A program made the translations under genes and the position numbers. From the NCBI GenBank assembly GCA_002682975.1, contig NYSJ01000043.1:1-6573 (forward strand): a DNA stretch of 6,573 nucleotides. Direction: 5' to 3'. The notes under the pieces are model-generated. The model worked only from the letters and a program-made list of their open reading frames with translations, had not been told where the DNA came from and made no database searches. The DNA is from Paracoccaceae bacterium. Its GTDB lineage: Bacteria; Pseudomonadota; Alphaproteobacteria; Rhodobacterales; Rhodobacteraceae. The number at the start of each line of letters is the position of its first letter. The first letter of the stretch is position 1. This document shows positions 1 to 5,894 of the stretch, one piece after another.

Positions 1-714
1 ATATGGCCCGGATCCGACTGCTGGCTCCATTCGAGATTCATCAAGCCTAGCCTGAGTTTTATTAAACCAAGCTTGAGATTTTACTGGTAGTCCGCCAACA
101 ATTGGTATTGCGTCTCTTTTGGATGCTTTTTCTGTAAATGTGTATTTAACAGTGTGTGGTCCAAGAACTTCAACGTCTTGAACTATTTCAGCAAGGACAG
201 CCCGGTAGCTTGGCAAACCTTGCTCCAAAAACAAATTGAAGGTAAACGCCACATCATTTGCAGTGAGCGAAGTTCCATCAGAAAACTTAGCTTCTTTGCG
301 AAGTTCAAAAATTACCCATTTTTGGTCTGTTGGATATTCGATACTTTTGGCAAGTAATCCATATGAGGAGCCTATTTCATCCCCGGTCTCTAAGAGTAAT
401 GATTCAAAAGGTACCGATGACAGAGATGCCGCCCGACCTTTCCTTGAGTAGGGATTCACAGAATCGAAAGTGCCAAACCCCCATATTGATACCTCACCAC
501 CCTTTGGAGCATTTGGATTTACATATTCTAAATGTTCGAAATCAGCAGGATATTTCAGTTCGCCAAAAAAGTTAAACCCATGGGTTTTTATGGTTTCCTG
601 TTTTGCATTTAAAACGGCACCGTTAGCTATCAATGACACGCAAGAGACCAAATAAAACCAAGCGATCGCTTTTAACACATTTTTAAGTAATAAATATTTT
701 TTTAATGATTTCAT
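1..714 (-). CDS. Extracellular solute-binding protein family 5 (YejA/oligopeptide-type ABC importer), N-terminal part
   Basis: Translating the minus strand from the ATG at 714 gives 238 uninterrupted codons to the window edge, so the C-terminal part is missing (family members are about 600 residues). It starts with a Lys-rich n-region and a hydrophobic stretch at about residues 16-35, which is an export signal. The mature part begins with THGFNFFGELKYP and continues with YVNPNAPKGGEV, the N-terminal pattern of YejA-like members of SBP_bac_5. Later come LRKEAKFSDGTSLTANDVAF and PVKSQAWFNK, typical of the peptide-binding family. Inferred role: a periplasmic receptor for peptides or peptide-like solutes, feeding an ABC permease that is not in this window. 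The start is supported by AAGGGGG seven bases upstream (722-728). It lies 124 bases beyond the cytochrome gene on the same strand, so an independent promoter is likely. The ligand cannot be told from sequence; the family call is secure. Confidence 0.93.
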   Translation of the reverse strand, partial: MKSLKKYLLLKNVLKAIAWFYLVSCVSLIANGAVLNAKQETIKTHGFNFFGELKYPADFEHLEYVNPNAPKGGEVSIWGFGTFDSVNPYSRKGRAASLSSVPFESLLLETGDEIGSSYGLLAKSIEYPTDQKWVIFELRKEAKFSDGTSLTANDVAFTFNLFLEQGLPSYRAVLAEIVQDVEVLGPHTVKYTFTEKASKRDAIPIVGGLPVKSQAWFNKTQARLDESRMEPAVGSGPY

Positions 715-721
715 CACAAAG

Positions 722-728
722 CCCCCTT
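722..728 (-). promoter_or_regulatory. Ribosome binding site of the solute-binding protein gene
   Basis: On the minus strand AAGGGGG lies seven bases before the ATG at 714. It is one of the strongest Shine-Dalgarno matches in the window and fixes that start. Confidence 0.7.
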
Positions 729-731
729 AAT

Positions 732-747
732 ATGTTATATGTAACAT
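732..747. promoter_or_regulatory. 16-bp inverted repeat upstream of the solute-binding protein gene, possible operator
   Basis: ATGTTA and TAACAT form perfect 6-base arms around a 4-base spacer. The repeat lies immediately upstream of the Shine-Dalgarno sequence of the solute-binding protein gene. The position suits an operator or a 5'-UTR element overlapping a promoter: the minus strand reads TATAAC here, which resembles a -10 box, although I could not find a good -35 partner at the right distance. The regulator is unknown. A chance AT-rich palindrome is quite possible. Confidence 0.3.
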
Positions 748-838
748 TGAGGGTGCCTTTGACCATACTCAAGAATTTTTTTTATTTTACAAAGCAAATG
801 ATTGTTCGGCGCTGTCTAGATAACCAGTTTGTTTGGTT

Positions 839-1360
839 TTATTCGCCAATACTATCTAAATAGGCAATCAAATTTGCACGATCATTTGGTTTCTTTAGTC
901 CCGCAAAGCCCATTTTTGTACCTGAAGCATATGATTTTGGGTTTTCAAGAAAGCCATTCAAATTATCAACACTCCAAACATCCGCCACTTTTATTAGAGC
1001 GCCGGAATAGTTGTAACCACTCACAGAGGATACTTCCCGATTAACAACAGAGTAAAGATGAGGTCCAGTTGCATTTACCCCGTCCTCAAGTTTATGGCAA
1101 GCTTTGCATTTACCCCATACTTTTTCGCCTTTAGCCACGTCGGCAACTTCCATTAGGCTGGCAAAATCTATCTCATCTTCAGGCTCATCGATTATTTCTT
1201 CTTCCTCTACTTCTATCAAATAACCGTAAGCATGCTTTTCTCCATGCCCGTGATGACCCACATGATAAAAGCTTTCTGCTGCCCAATTTCCAAGTAAATA
1301 AATCAAAAGGGCGCCGCAAAAGCTACCAATTATTTTGGTGAAGGTCATTGTATCAAGCAT
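839..1360 (-). CDS. Membrane-anchored mono-haem cytochrome c (CycM / c-552 type)
   Basis: A 173-residue protein read from the ATG at 1360 (MLDTMTFTKI). The open frame continues upstream to 1483, but that extension does not resemble the family and overlaps the divergent pheA start. One uncleaved transmembrane helix at about residues 8-27 anchors it. A His-rich patch (36-43) and a very acidic linker (50-65) follow. The class I cytochrome c domain (about 72-173) has CKACH at 85-89 for covalent haem attachment with His89 as ligand, then TGPHLY and the TKMGF loop, where Met150 should be the sixth haem ligand. Family knowledge: such anchored cytochromes carry electrons from the bc1 complex to aa3-type terminal oxidase at the periplasmic side of the inner membrane. 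The Shine-Dalgarno sequence is weak (GGA about 10 bases upstream). It is divergent from pheA across 112 bases. No convincing terminator follows it. Its exact electron partner is inferred. Confidence 0.93.
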   Translation of the reverse strand: MLDTMTFTKIIGSFCGALLIYLLGNWAAESFYHVGHHGHGEKHAYGYLIEVEEEEIIDEPEDEIDFASLMEVADVAKGEKVWGKCKACHKLEDGVNATGPHLYSVVNREVSSVSGYNYSGALIKVADVWSVDNLNGFLENPKSYASGTKMGFAGLKKPNDRANLIAYLDSIGE

Positions 1361-1472
1361 ATCACACGGTCCAATTAAGAAAGTTTGATGCTTTCTATCC
1401 TTATAGATACAGGTTATGCAAGATGTTGATCCGCGACGAAACGCCTTTTGAGGCAAATTTTTGGGGTTAAAT

Positions 1473-2303
1473 ATGATAACCATAGCATTTCAAGGAGAGC
1501 TTGGCGCTTATTCTCACGAAGCGTGCATGTCAGCGCGACCGAATTGTCAGGCACTACCGTGTAAATCTTTTGAAGAAGTTATAAGCGCGGTAAACAATAA
1601 TATTGCGGATTTAGCTATGCTTCCGGTAGAGAACACCACTTATGGCAGAGTTGCTGATATACACCGACTACTCCCCGGTTCAGGCCTCCATATCATTGAT
1701 GAAATTTTCACACGAGTGCGAATAAGTTTATTAGGCTTGCCCGAGCAAAAGCTTCAGGATATCAAATTAGCAGAAGCTCACTTGGTTCTGTTGCCACAGG
1801 CTGCTAAATTTTTAGAAAAAAATGAAATACTCGGGGTAAGAGCGGTCGATAGTGCGGGCGCGGCGGCAGCACTAAAGGTCTCAAAAGCCAAAGATACTGG
1901 CGTCTTGGCAAGTAAGTTAGCTGCAGAGATTTATGGCCTCAAAGTTCTCGCTGAAAATATCGAAGACTCAAAGCATAATACCACACGGTTTCTTTTGATG
2001 TCCCCTAATCCTGATCACACAATGCGTGGTGATACAAAGATGATGACAACATTTATTTTTCAGGTAAGAAATATTCCTGCTGCTTTGTATAAAGCGATGG
2101 GTGGTTTTGCCACTAATGGGGTAAATATGACAAAATTAGAAAGTTACATGGTAGGTGGGTCATTTTCTGCAACGCAATTTTATGCTGATATCGAGGGTCA
2201 TCCAGACGATAGCAATGTCAAACTTGCCATGGATGAGCTCGCTTATTTCACCCAATCGATAAGTATTCTGGGAGTTTATCCGGCTAGTTCTAAACGAGTG
2301 TAA
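1473..2303 (+). CDS. pheA: Prephenate dehydratase
   Basis: A 276-residue monofunctional prephenate dehydratase, which converts prephenate to phenylpyruvate in cytosolic phenylalanine biosynthesis. No chorismate mutase domain is fused to it, unlike enterobacterial P-protein. The catalytic PDT domain covers about residues 3-180: AFQGELGAYSHEAC at 5-18, LPVENTTYGRVADIH at 50-64 and NTTRF at 169-173, whose Thr-Arg-Phe is the family signature. The regulatory ACT domain (about 193-270) has NIPAALYKAMGGFATNG and KLESYM, the alphaproteobacterial form of the GALV/ESRP phenylalanine-binding motifs, so feedback inhibition by phenylalanine is likely. The ATG at 1473 was preferred to the in-frame TTG at 1461 because the family begins right before the AFQGE motif and GGGG lies a few bases upstream. 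Oddity: residue 102, usually Ser in the [S]H..AL.Q region, is Ala, while His103 and Gln109 are kept. It converges with nudC across a 53-base gap with no clear terminator. Confidence 0.97.
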   Translation: MITIAFQGELGAYSHEACMSARPNCQALPCKSFEEVISAVNNNIADLAMLPVENTTYGRVADIHRLLPGSGLHIIDEIFTRVRISLLGLPEQKLQDIKLAEAHLVLLPQAAKFLEKNEILGVRAVDSAGAAAALKVSKAKDTGVLASKLAAEIYGLKVLAENIEDSKHNTTRFLLMSPNPDHTMRGDTKMMTTFIFQVRNIPAALYKAMGGFATNGVNMTKLESYMVGGSFSATQFYADIEGHPDDSNVKLAMDELAYFTQSISILGVYPASSKRV

Positions 2304-2356
2304 GTTTCTGTTAAATTATTGCAACTGAAGTTAAAGTTTGAATTGCCATTAATGAA

Positions 2357-3310
2357 TTAATTTTCTTCCAATGTATCAGCCAGCCAATTTAACAACAGAA
2401 AATGAGCAATTGAACCAGGCCTTGCGGGTGTGAAGCGGTCGTTCAAACCAGCCATAGCCATATGAAGATCACGTTTATTGAACCATTTAATATCATCCAT
2501 CTCAGAGCGATCTATCTTGATTTCTTCAGACTTCGCGTTCCCATAACACCCAAACATCAAAGAATTTGGAAAGGCCCATGGTTGCGACGCGAGATATTTG
2601 ACCTTACCTACCTCAATACCTGATTCTTCCAATGTCTCGCGACGAACAGATGCTTCTATTGTTTCTCCAGGCTCCATAAATCCTGCAAGCAAAGAATACA
2701 TTCCATCTGGCCATCCAATGGACCTCCCTAACAACACAAAGGGTCCGCTGGTAATAAGCATTATAACCACTGGATCAATGCGTGGGAATGATGAGCTGCC
2801 ACAATTTTTACAATCGATTTGCCAGCCAGACGCAACAAGTGAAACTCGCTGACCACATTTAGAACAGAAGTTCGAGATACTATGCCAATGGAATAGAGAT
2901 TTTGCCGTCGAAGCCATCTCGGCCGCCTCTCGGGACATTAAATGCATAAAACTTCTAAGTTCCCAAAACGGTAAATCATCACCAAGAAGTTCATGGACCT
3001 GCTGACTTCTGTCAAAAAATGAGTCGCTCGGCTCCTCCTGGTAAGCAGGTTCCCATTCAGATATATCGACAGCAAAGAACGAAGTATTTTCATTTTTTCC
3101 GAGAAAAAGTATCTTTTCATGTGAAATGAGCTTGTGGGGATATCGCAAAAGAGCAATTTCACACGCATTTTTCATATCTACAGCAAATTTGCCACGCCAA
3201 TGGACTAGAAATAAATCCCCTTCACGAGGCCTTGCTTCGTCAGAACCACGAAGTGAACTTGCGCGGTTTAAGCGAGAACCCGCAAAAGTGACCATTTCGG
3301 CGTTTTTCAA
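2357..3310 (-). CDS. nudC: NAD(+)/NADH diphosphatase, Nudix family
   Basis: A 317-residue NudC-type hydrolase, which splits NADH or NAD+ into NMN(H) and AMP; the family also removes NAD caps from RNA. Domains in order: an N-terminal Nudix-like domain (to about 130) starting FAGSRLNRAS; a zinc ribbon with C149-C152 and C167-C170; PRIDPVVI at 176-183; the complete Nudix box at 210-232, with G210, E216, R224-E225, E228-E229 and G231; and SQPWAFPNS at 242-250. The last is the NADH-pyrophosphatase array SQPWPFPxS with one Pro replaced by Ala. The start is uncertain. TTG at 3310 has AGGA nine bases upstream. The first ATG, at 3295 (312 residues), has no visible Shine-Dalgarno. An in-frame TGA at 3317-3319 rules out anything longer. 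The gene lies between convergent pheA and divergent ffs. The family identification is secure. Confidence 0.96.
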   Translation of the reverse strand: MKNAEMVTFAGSRLNRASSLRGSDEARPREGDLFLVHWRGKFAVDMKNACEIALLRYPHKLISHEKILFLGKNENTSFFAVDISEWEPAYQEEPSDSFFDRSQQVHELLGDDLPFWELRSFMHLMSREAAEMASTAKSLFHWHSISNFCSKCGQRVSLVASGWQIDCKNCGSSSFPRIDPVVIMLITSGPFVLLGRSIGWPDGMYSLLAGFMEPGETIEASVRRETLEESGIEVGKVKYLASQPWAFPNSLMFGCYGNAKSEEIKIDRSEMDDIKWFNKRDLHMAMAGLNDRFTPARPGSIAHFLLLNWLADTLEEN

Positions 3311-3319
3311 ATTTCTTCA

Positions 3320-3323
3320 TCCT
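3320..3323 (-). promoter_or_regulatory. Candidate ribosome binding site deciding the nudC start
   Basis: AGGA on the minus strand sits nine bases before a TTG codon at 3310, and about 24 bases before the first in-frame ATG at 3295. This spacing favours the TTG start of nudC, but the motif is only four bases long. Confidence 0.4.
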
Positions 3324-3373
3324 AAAGACAAATAATATCTCTATCCCTAAAAATCAAAATTGGTCGAGTCAAC

Positions 3374-3400
3374 TTGCAACTGTGTTTCAAAGCATTTAAA
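3374..3400 (+). promoter_or_regulatory. Candidate promoter of the SRP RNA gene
   Basis: TTGCAA at 3374-3379 (four of six matches to the -35 consensus) and TTTAAA at 3395-3400 are separated by 15 bases. The second box ends seven bases before the inferred 5' end of the SRP RNA at 3408, which is the expected distance for a -10 element. The spacer is shorter than ideal, so only the position makes this persuasive. Confidence 0.4.
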
Positions 3401-3407
3401 CAGCTAC

Positions 3408-3502
3408 TGAGAGGTTGATGCGGGCGTATGTCTCGCCAACCCGGTCAGGTCCGGAAGGAAGCAGCCGCAACGAGTTTTATTCGGGTCGTTATCAATCTCT
3501 CA
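3408..3502 (+). ncRNA. ffs: Signal recognition particle RNA, small 4.5S type
   Basis: The universally conserved SRP domain IV is present: GGTCAGGTCCGGAAGGAAG followed by CAGCC, with a GGAA tetraloop at 3453-3456 flanked by TCC/GGA and the asymmetric and symmetric internal loops that bind the Ffh M domain. The ends of the molecule are set by a 12-base-pair closing helix between 3408-3419 and 3491-3502 (one G-U pair), giving about 95 nt. It has no Alu domain, as in most Gram-negative bacteria. With Ffh, the RNA targets nascent inner-membrane proteins to FtsY and the Sec translocon, and it accelerates the GTPase cycle. Its position close to dnaX-ybaB-recR is common in Alphaproteobacteria. The exact ends may differ by a few bases. 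Confidence 0.95.
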
Positions 3503-3522
3503 CCCTTCTCCGTTTGATACAT

Positions 3523-3554
3523 AGTTGAATTTAACAGGTTGTTAGTCAACTTTT
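3523..3554 (+). terminator. Candidate intrinsic terminator of ffs, overlapping the 3' end of the convergent phosphatase gene
   Basis: AGTTGA (3523-3528) pairs with TCAACT (3546-3551), and within it TAACA (3532-3536) pairs with TGTTA (3540-3544) around a GGT loop. A short T run (3551-3554) follows. On the plus strand this is a hairpin plus U-tail about 20 bases after the SRP RNA. The stem is AT-rich and the tail short, so it may be weak. It includes the stop codon (3542-3544) of the opposite-strand phosphatase gene, and could act for both transcripts. Confidence 0.45.
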
Positions 3555-4021
3555 GAAGCCCAAGACATTTGATCTTCAGTTTCAATTGCACAAGGGCGAA
3601 AGCTTCTTAAGCGCTCTAACGCGTGCTCAGCGCTCCAACCCATCTCCCGCAATAGCCGCATCGAAAACATTCCAGACCTGCCACAGCCACCTAAGCAGTT
3701 GAAGATTACACCACCACCACTTAAAACAGTATTTTTGAAAGTTGGCAGCAAATACTTCCATTTTTCTTCGTTATTTTTATCTGGTACTTGAAAATCATCG
3801 ACATTTAATTGGAACCATTTTATTTCTAAATTTTGCAATTTTTGGGGTAAGGAATTTGCTGAGCAATCTATCATTTCAGCTGTTGTCGCGCATGTGACTA
3901 CAACTTTTGGCCCAGAACTCACTAGCTGAGAAAAATCTTCATGAAACGAAGAAAACTTTCCTGGCATCGGGCACAAGCCAACAAAACCGGGGTCTATTTT
4001 AATTTTAACCACCTGGAACAC
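3542..4021 (-). CDS. Small protein-tyrosine/dual-specificity phosphatase-like protein
   Basis: A 159-residue soluble protein with a cysteine-phosphatase P-loop, NCLGGCGRSG at 108-117. This is a C-x5-R signature with Cys109 as nucleophile and Arg115 as phosphate-binding residue. NVDDFQVPD (73-81) matches the general-acid loop, with Asp76 the likely acid. An N-terminal GLCPMPGKF (15-23) and FRPCAIETEDQ near the end agree with bacterial CDKN3/PTP-like phosphatases. Oddities: the residue before the nucleophile, normally His, is Asn108, and a second Cys (Cys113) lies inside the loop. It may therefore have altered activity or redox control. The start is GTG at 4021 with AGGA 11 bases upstream (4033-4036). 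An in-frame TAA at 4040-4042 limits any extension. It is convergent with ffs and divergent from dnaX, thus probably its own transcription unit. The substrate is unknown; I infer only fold and catalytic class. Confidence 0.8.
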   Translation of the reverse strand: MFQVVKIKIDPGFVGLCPMPGKFSSFHEDFSQLVSSGPKVVVTCATTAEMIDCSANSLPQKLQNLEIKWFQLNVDDFQVPDKNNEEKWKYLLPTFKNTVLSGGGVIFNCLGGCGRSGMFSMRLLREMGWSAEHALERLRSFRPCAIETEDQMSWASKVD

Positions 4022-4044
4022 TAAATAAATAATCCTGTTTTAAT

Positions 4045-4075
4045 TTGGCATTATCAATAATAAATATAGTAATAT
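4045..4075 (+). promoter_or_regulatory. Candidate promoter for the dnaX-ybaB-recR operon
   Basis: TTGGCA at 4045-4050 matches five of six bases of the -35 consensus. The very AT-rich sequence after it offers TATAGT at 4065-4070 (spacer 14) or TAATAT at 4070-4075 (spacer 19) as -10. Neither spacing is ideal. The region is the only gap between the divergent phosphatase gene and dnaX, so promoters for both must lie here or inside the neighbours. Confidence 0.35.
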
Positions 4076-4098
4076 ACTTACACTAGTAAAACTGTTGT

Positions 4099-5868
4099 AT
4101 GTCCACTAGAGATCTATTGATGAATAATGCTAACCAAATGAACTCATACAAAATTCTCGCTCGAAAATACCGTCCGGAGACATTTAAAGATTTGGTCGGG
4201 CAAGAGGCAATGGTAAAAACACTCAAAAACGCATTTGATGCCAACAGAATTGCCCAGTCATTCATTCTAACCGGTATAAGAGGTACAGGTAAAACAACTA
4301 CTGCCAGAATTATCGCAAAAGGCTTAAATTGCATCGGTATAGACCAAAAAGGGGAAGCTACTGTTGAGCCTTGTGGGAAATGCTCGAATTGTACTGCTAT
4401 AATTGATGGCAGCCACGTTGACGTTATTGAAATGGACGCTGCCAGTAGAACTGGCGTTGATGATATAAGAGAAATAATCGAAAGTATTTATTACAAAGCA
4501 TCTACTGGCCGCTTTAAAGTATACATAATTGATGAAGTTCATATGCTGTCAAATAATGCTTTCAATGCACTTCTTAAAACTCTTGAAGAGCCACCAGAGC
4601 ATGTAAAATTTATCTTTGCGACCACTGAAATCCGTAAGGTGCCAGTAACAGTTCTGTCACGATGTCAACGATTTGACTTAAGAAGAATCGAACCAGAAGA
4701 GATGATTAAACTTCTTCAAAAAATCACAACATGTGAAGGAGTGAACGTCTCCGAAGATGCTATTCGATTGATAACAAGAGCCGCAGAAGGTTCCGCGAGA
4801 GATGCAACCTCCCTCCTCGATCAGGCGATAAGCCATGGAGGCGGCAGCAGCAATGCTAAGCATGTACGAGCCATGCTCGGGATTGCTGACCGTGGAAGAG
4901 TATTAGATTTATTCGAAATGATCATGAAAGGCGACACCCCATCTGCTCTAACTGAGCTAGGTTCACAATATTCTGACGGGGCAGATCCAATTGTTATTCT
5001 CAAGGATCTAGCAGAGATTACGCACTGGATATCTGTTGCTAAAATTACACCAAATATAAATGAAGACCCAACCATAACTCCCGATGAACGAAATAGAGGT
5101 ACAGAATTTTCACAAATTTTATCTATGCGTGTTCTAACACGCATGTGGCAGATGCTTATAAAATCCCTTGATGAAATTAGCATAGCCCCAAGCCCAATAA
5201 TGGCTGCTGAAATGATAATTATTAGATTAACGCATGCGGTTGATTTACCACCGACAGATGATTTAATTAAAAAAGTTGAAAAGACCTTACAACGCAGTAG
5301 CAGTCATAAAAGCGAAGAAACACAATCAAAATCTATGAATAAGAGGGCAACATCAGAAGAGTTATCTCTATCAAAACAAAATGGCTCATCTAATTTGAAA
5401 ATTGCTCCATCGCTTTCAAAAGAAATCGAAATAGATAATTACATTAATTTCGACGACGTACTGGAGCTAATAAAACAGAAAAGAGATGTTAAGTTACTAA
5501 TCGATATCGAAAATGGATTACGTTTAGTATTTTACCGCCCAGGGCATATAGAATTTACTCCCACCAACTTTGCTCCTGCAGATTTAGCTCAAAGATTAAG
5601 TAACAGACTTAAAGAATGGACAGGACTTCGTTGGGCCATAAGCGTTGTCCAGAATGGTGAAGCCCAAACAATTGTTGAAAGAAAGGAAAGAAATGCCAAA
5701 GACTTGGAAAATGATGCCTATGCTCATCCTTTTGTTAAAGAAGCTTTAGTTCAGTTTCCTGATGCCCGGATCATAAAGGTAGTTTCTAAAGAAAAGTTGG
5801 AGCAGGAGGCTGCTATTAAGGCACTTGAGGAGGTTGAGGAAGAATGGGACCCATTTGAAAAAAATTAA
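4099..5868 (+). CDS. dnaX: DNA polymerase III subunit gamma/tau (clamp loader)
   Basis: A 589-residue DnaX, the ATPase of the clamp loader that opens the beta clamp and, as tau, links the replicative polymerases to DnaB. Seen in order: YKILARKYRPETFKDLVGQE (17-36); Walker A GIRGTGKT (59-66); a zinc site from C78, C92, C95 and C98; Walker B IIDEVHML (143-150) with D145-E146; sensor 1 FATTE (173-177); the SRC arginine-finger motif (187-189); and sensor 2 GSARDATSLLDQ (231-242). Domain III ends near 385, followed by a polar low-complexity linker (about 390-445). The C-terminal tau region has FTPTNFAPADLAQRL and HPFVKEALVQFPDARI (543-558), resembling alphaproteobacterial tau tails. Start: ATG at 4099, but ATGs at 4120 and 4138 are also in frame and none has a clear Shine-Dalgarno; all precede the conserved region. 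The linker start contains an A6 run (5269-5274). ybaB follows after 26 bases, suggesting one operon. Confidence 0.98.
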   Translation: MSTRDLLMNNANQMNSYKILARKYRPETFKDLVGQEAMVKTLKNAFDANRIAQSFILTGIRGTGKTTTARIIAKGLNCIGIDQKGEATVEPCGKCSNCTAIIDGSHVDVIEMDAASRTGVDDIREIIESIYYKASTGRFKVYIIDEVHMLSNNAFNALLKTLEEPPEHVKFIFATTEIRKVPVTVLSRCQRFDLRRIEPEEMIKLLQKITTCEGVNVSEDAIRLITRAAEGSARDATSLLDQAISHGGGSSNAKHVRAMLGIADRGRVLDLFEMIMKGDTPSALTELGSQYSDGADPIVILKDLAEITHWISVAKITPNINEDPTITPDERNRGTEFSQILSMRVLTRMWQMLIKSLDEISIAPSPIMAAEMIIIRLTHAVDLPPTDDLIKKVEKTLQRSSSHKSEETQSKSMNKRATSEELSLSKQNGSSNLKIAPSLSKEIEIDNYINFDDVLELIKQKRDVKLLIDIENGLRLVFYRPGHIEFTPTNFAPADLAQRLSNRLKEWTGLRWAISVVQNGEAQTIVERKERNAKDLENDAYAHPFVKEALVQFPDARIIKVVSKEKLEQEAAIKALEEVEEEWDPFEKN

Positions 5869-5882
5869 GTGTAAATTTATTG

Positions 5883-5887
5883 AAAGG
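5883..5887 (+). promoter_or_regulatory. Ribosome binding site of ybaB
   Basis: AAAGG lies seven bases before the ATG at 5895. It decides for that start over the in-frame TTG at 5880, which would lie upstream of this site. Confidence 0.65.
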
Positions 5888-5894
5888 TGTAAAA

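Noticed and set aside
154..655. Several plus-strand open frames across the left end.
   Set aside because: They are antisense shadows of the solute-binding protein gene, whose 238-codon minus-strand frame has clear family motifs.
774..790. T-rich run on the plus strand as a terminator tail.
   Set aside because: No plus-strand gene or stable hairpin precedes it. On the minus strand it is an A tract, which at most might serve as an upstream promoter element.
822..838. AACCA...TGGTT inverted repeat just after the cytochrome c stop, as a terminator.
   Set aside because: The stem is only 5 bp with a 7-base loop, and on the minus strand no T tract follows.
1361..1483. N-terminal extension of the cytochrome c reading frame up to 1483.
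   Set aside because: The extra 41 residues (including several Cys) do not resemble the family, would overlap the pheA start, and precede the typical MLDTMTFTKI start with its membrane helix.
2304..2356. Bidirectional terminator between convergent pheA and nudC.
   Set aside because: Only an AT-only TTAAT-GA-ATTAA repeat is present, with a two-base loop and no GC-rich stem.
3240..3320. Small minus-strand ORF of 26 codons (MKKFEKRRNGHFCG...) starting at ATG 3320 and overlapping the nudC start, as a possible leader peptide.
   Set aside because: Its ATG directly abuts the AGG Shine-Dalgarno bases, leaving no spacing. It is out of frame with nudC and ends at an ordinary TGA, so it is best explained as a shadow of nudC.
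4821..5183. A 120-codon minus-strand open frame within dnaX.
   Set aside because: It lies opposite conserved dnaX coding sequence, has no recognisable motifs and no plausible ribosome binding site.
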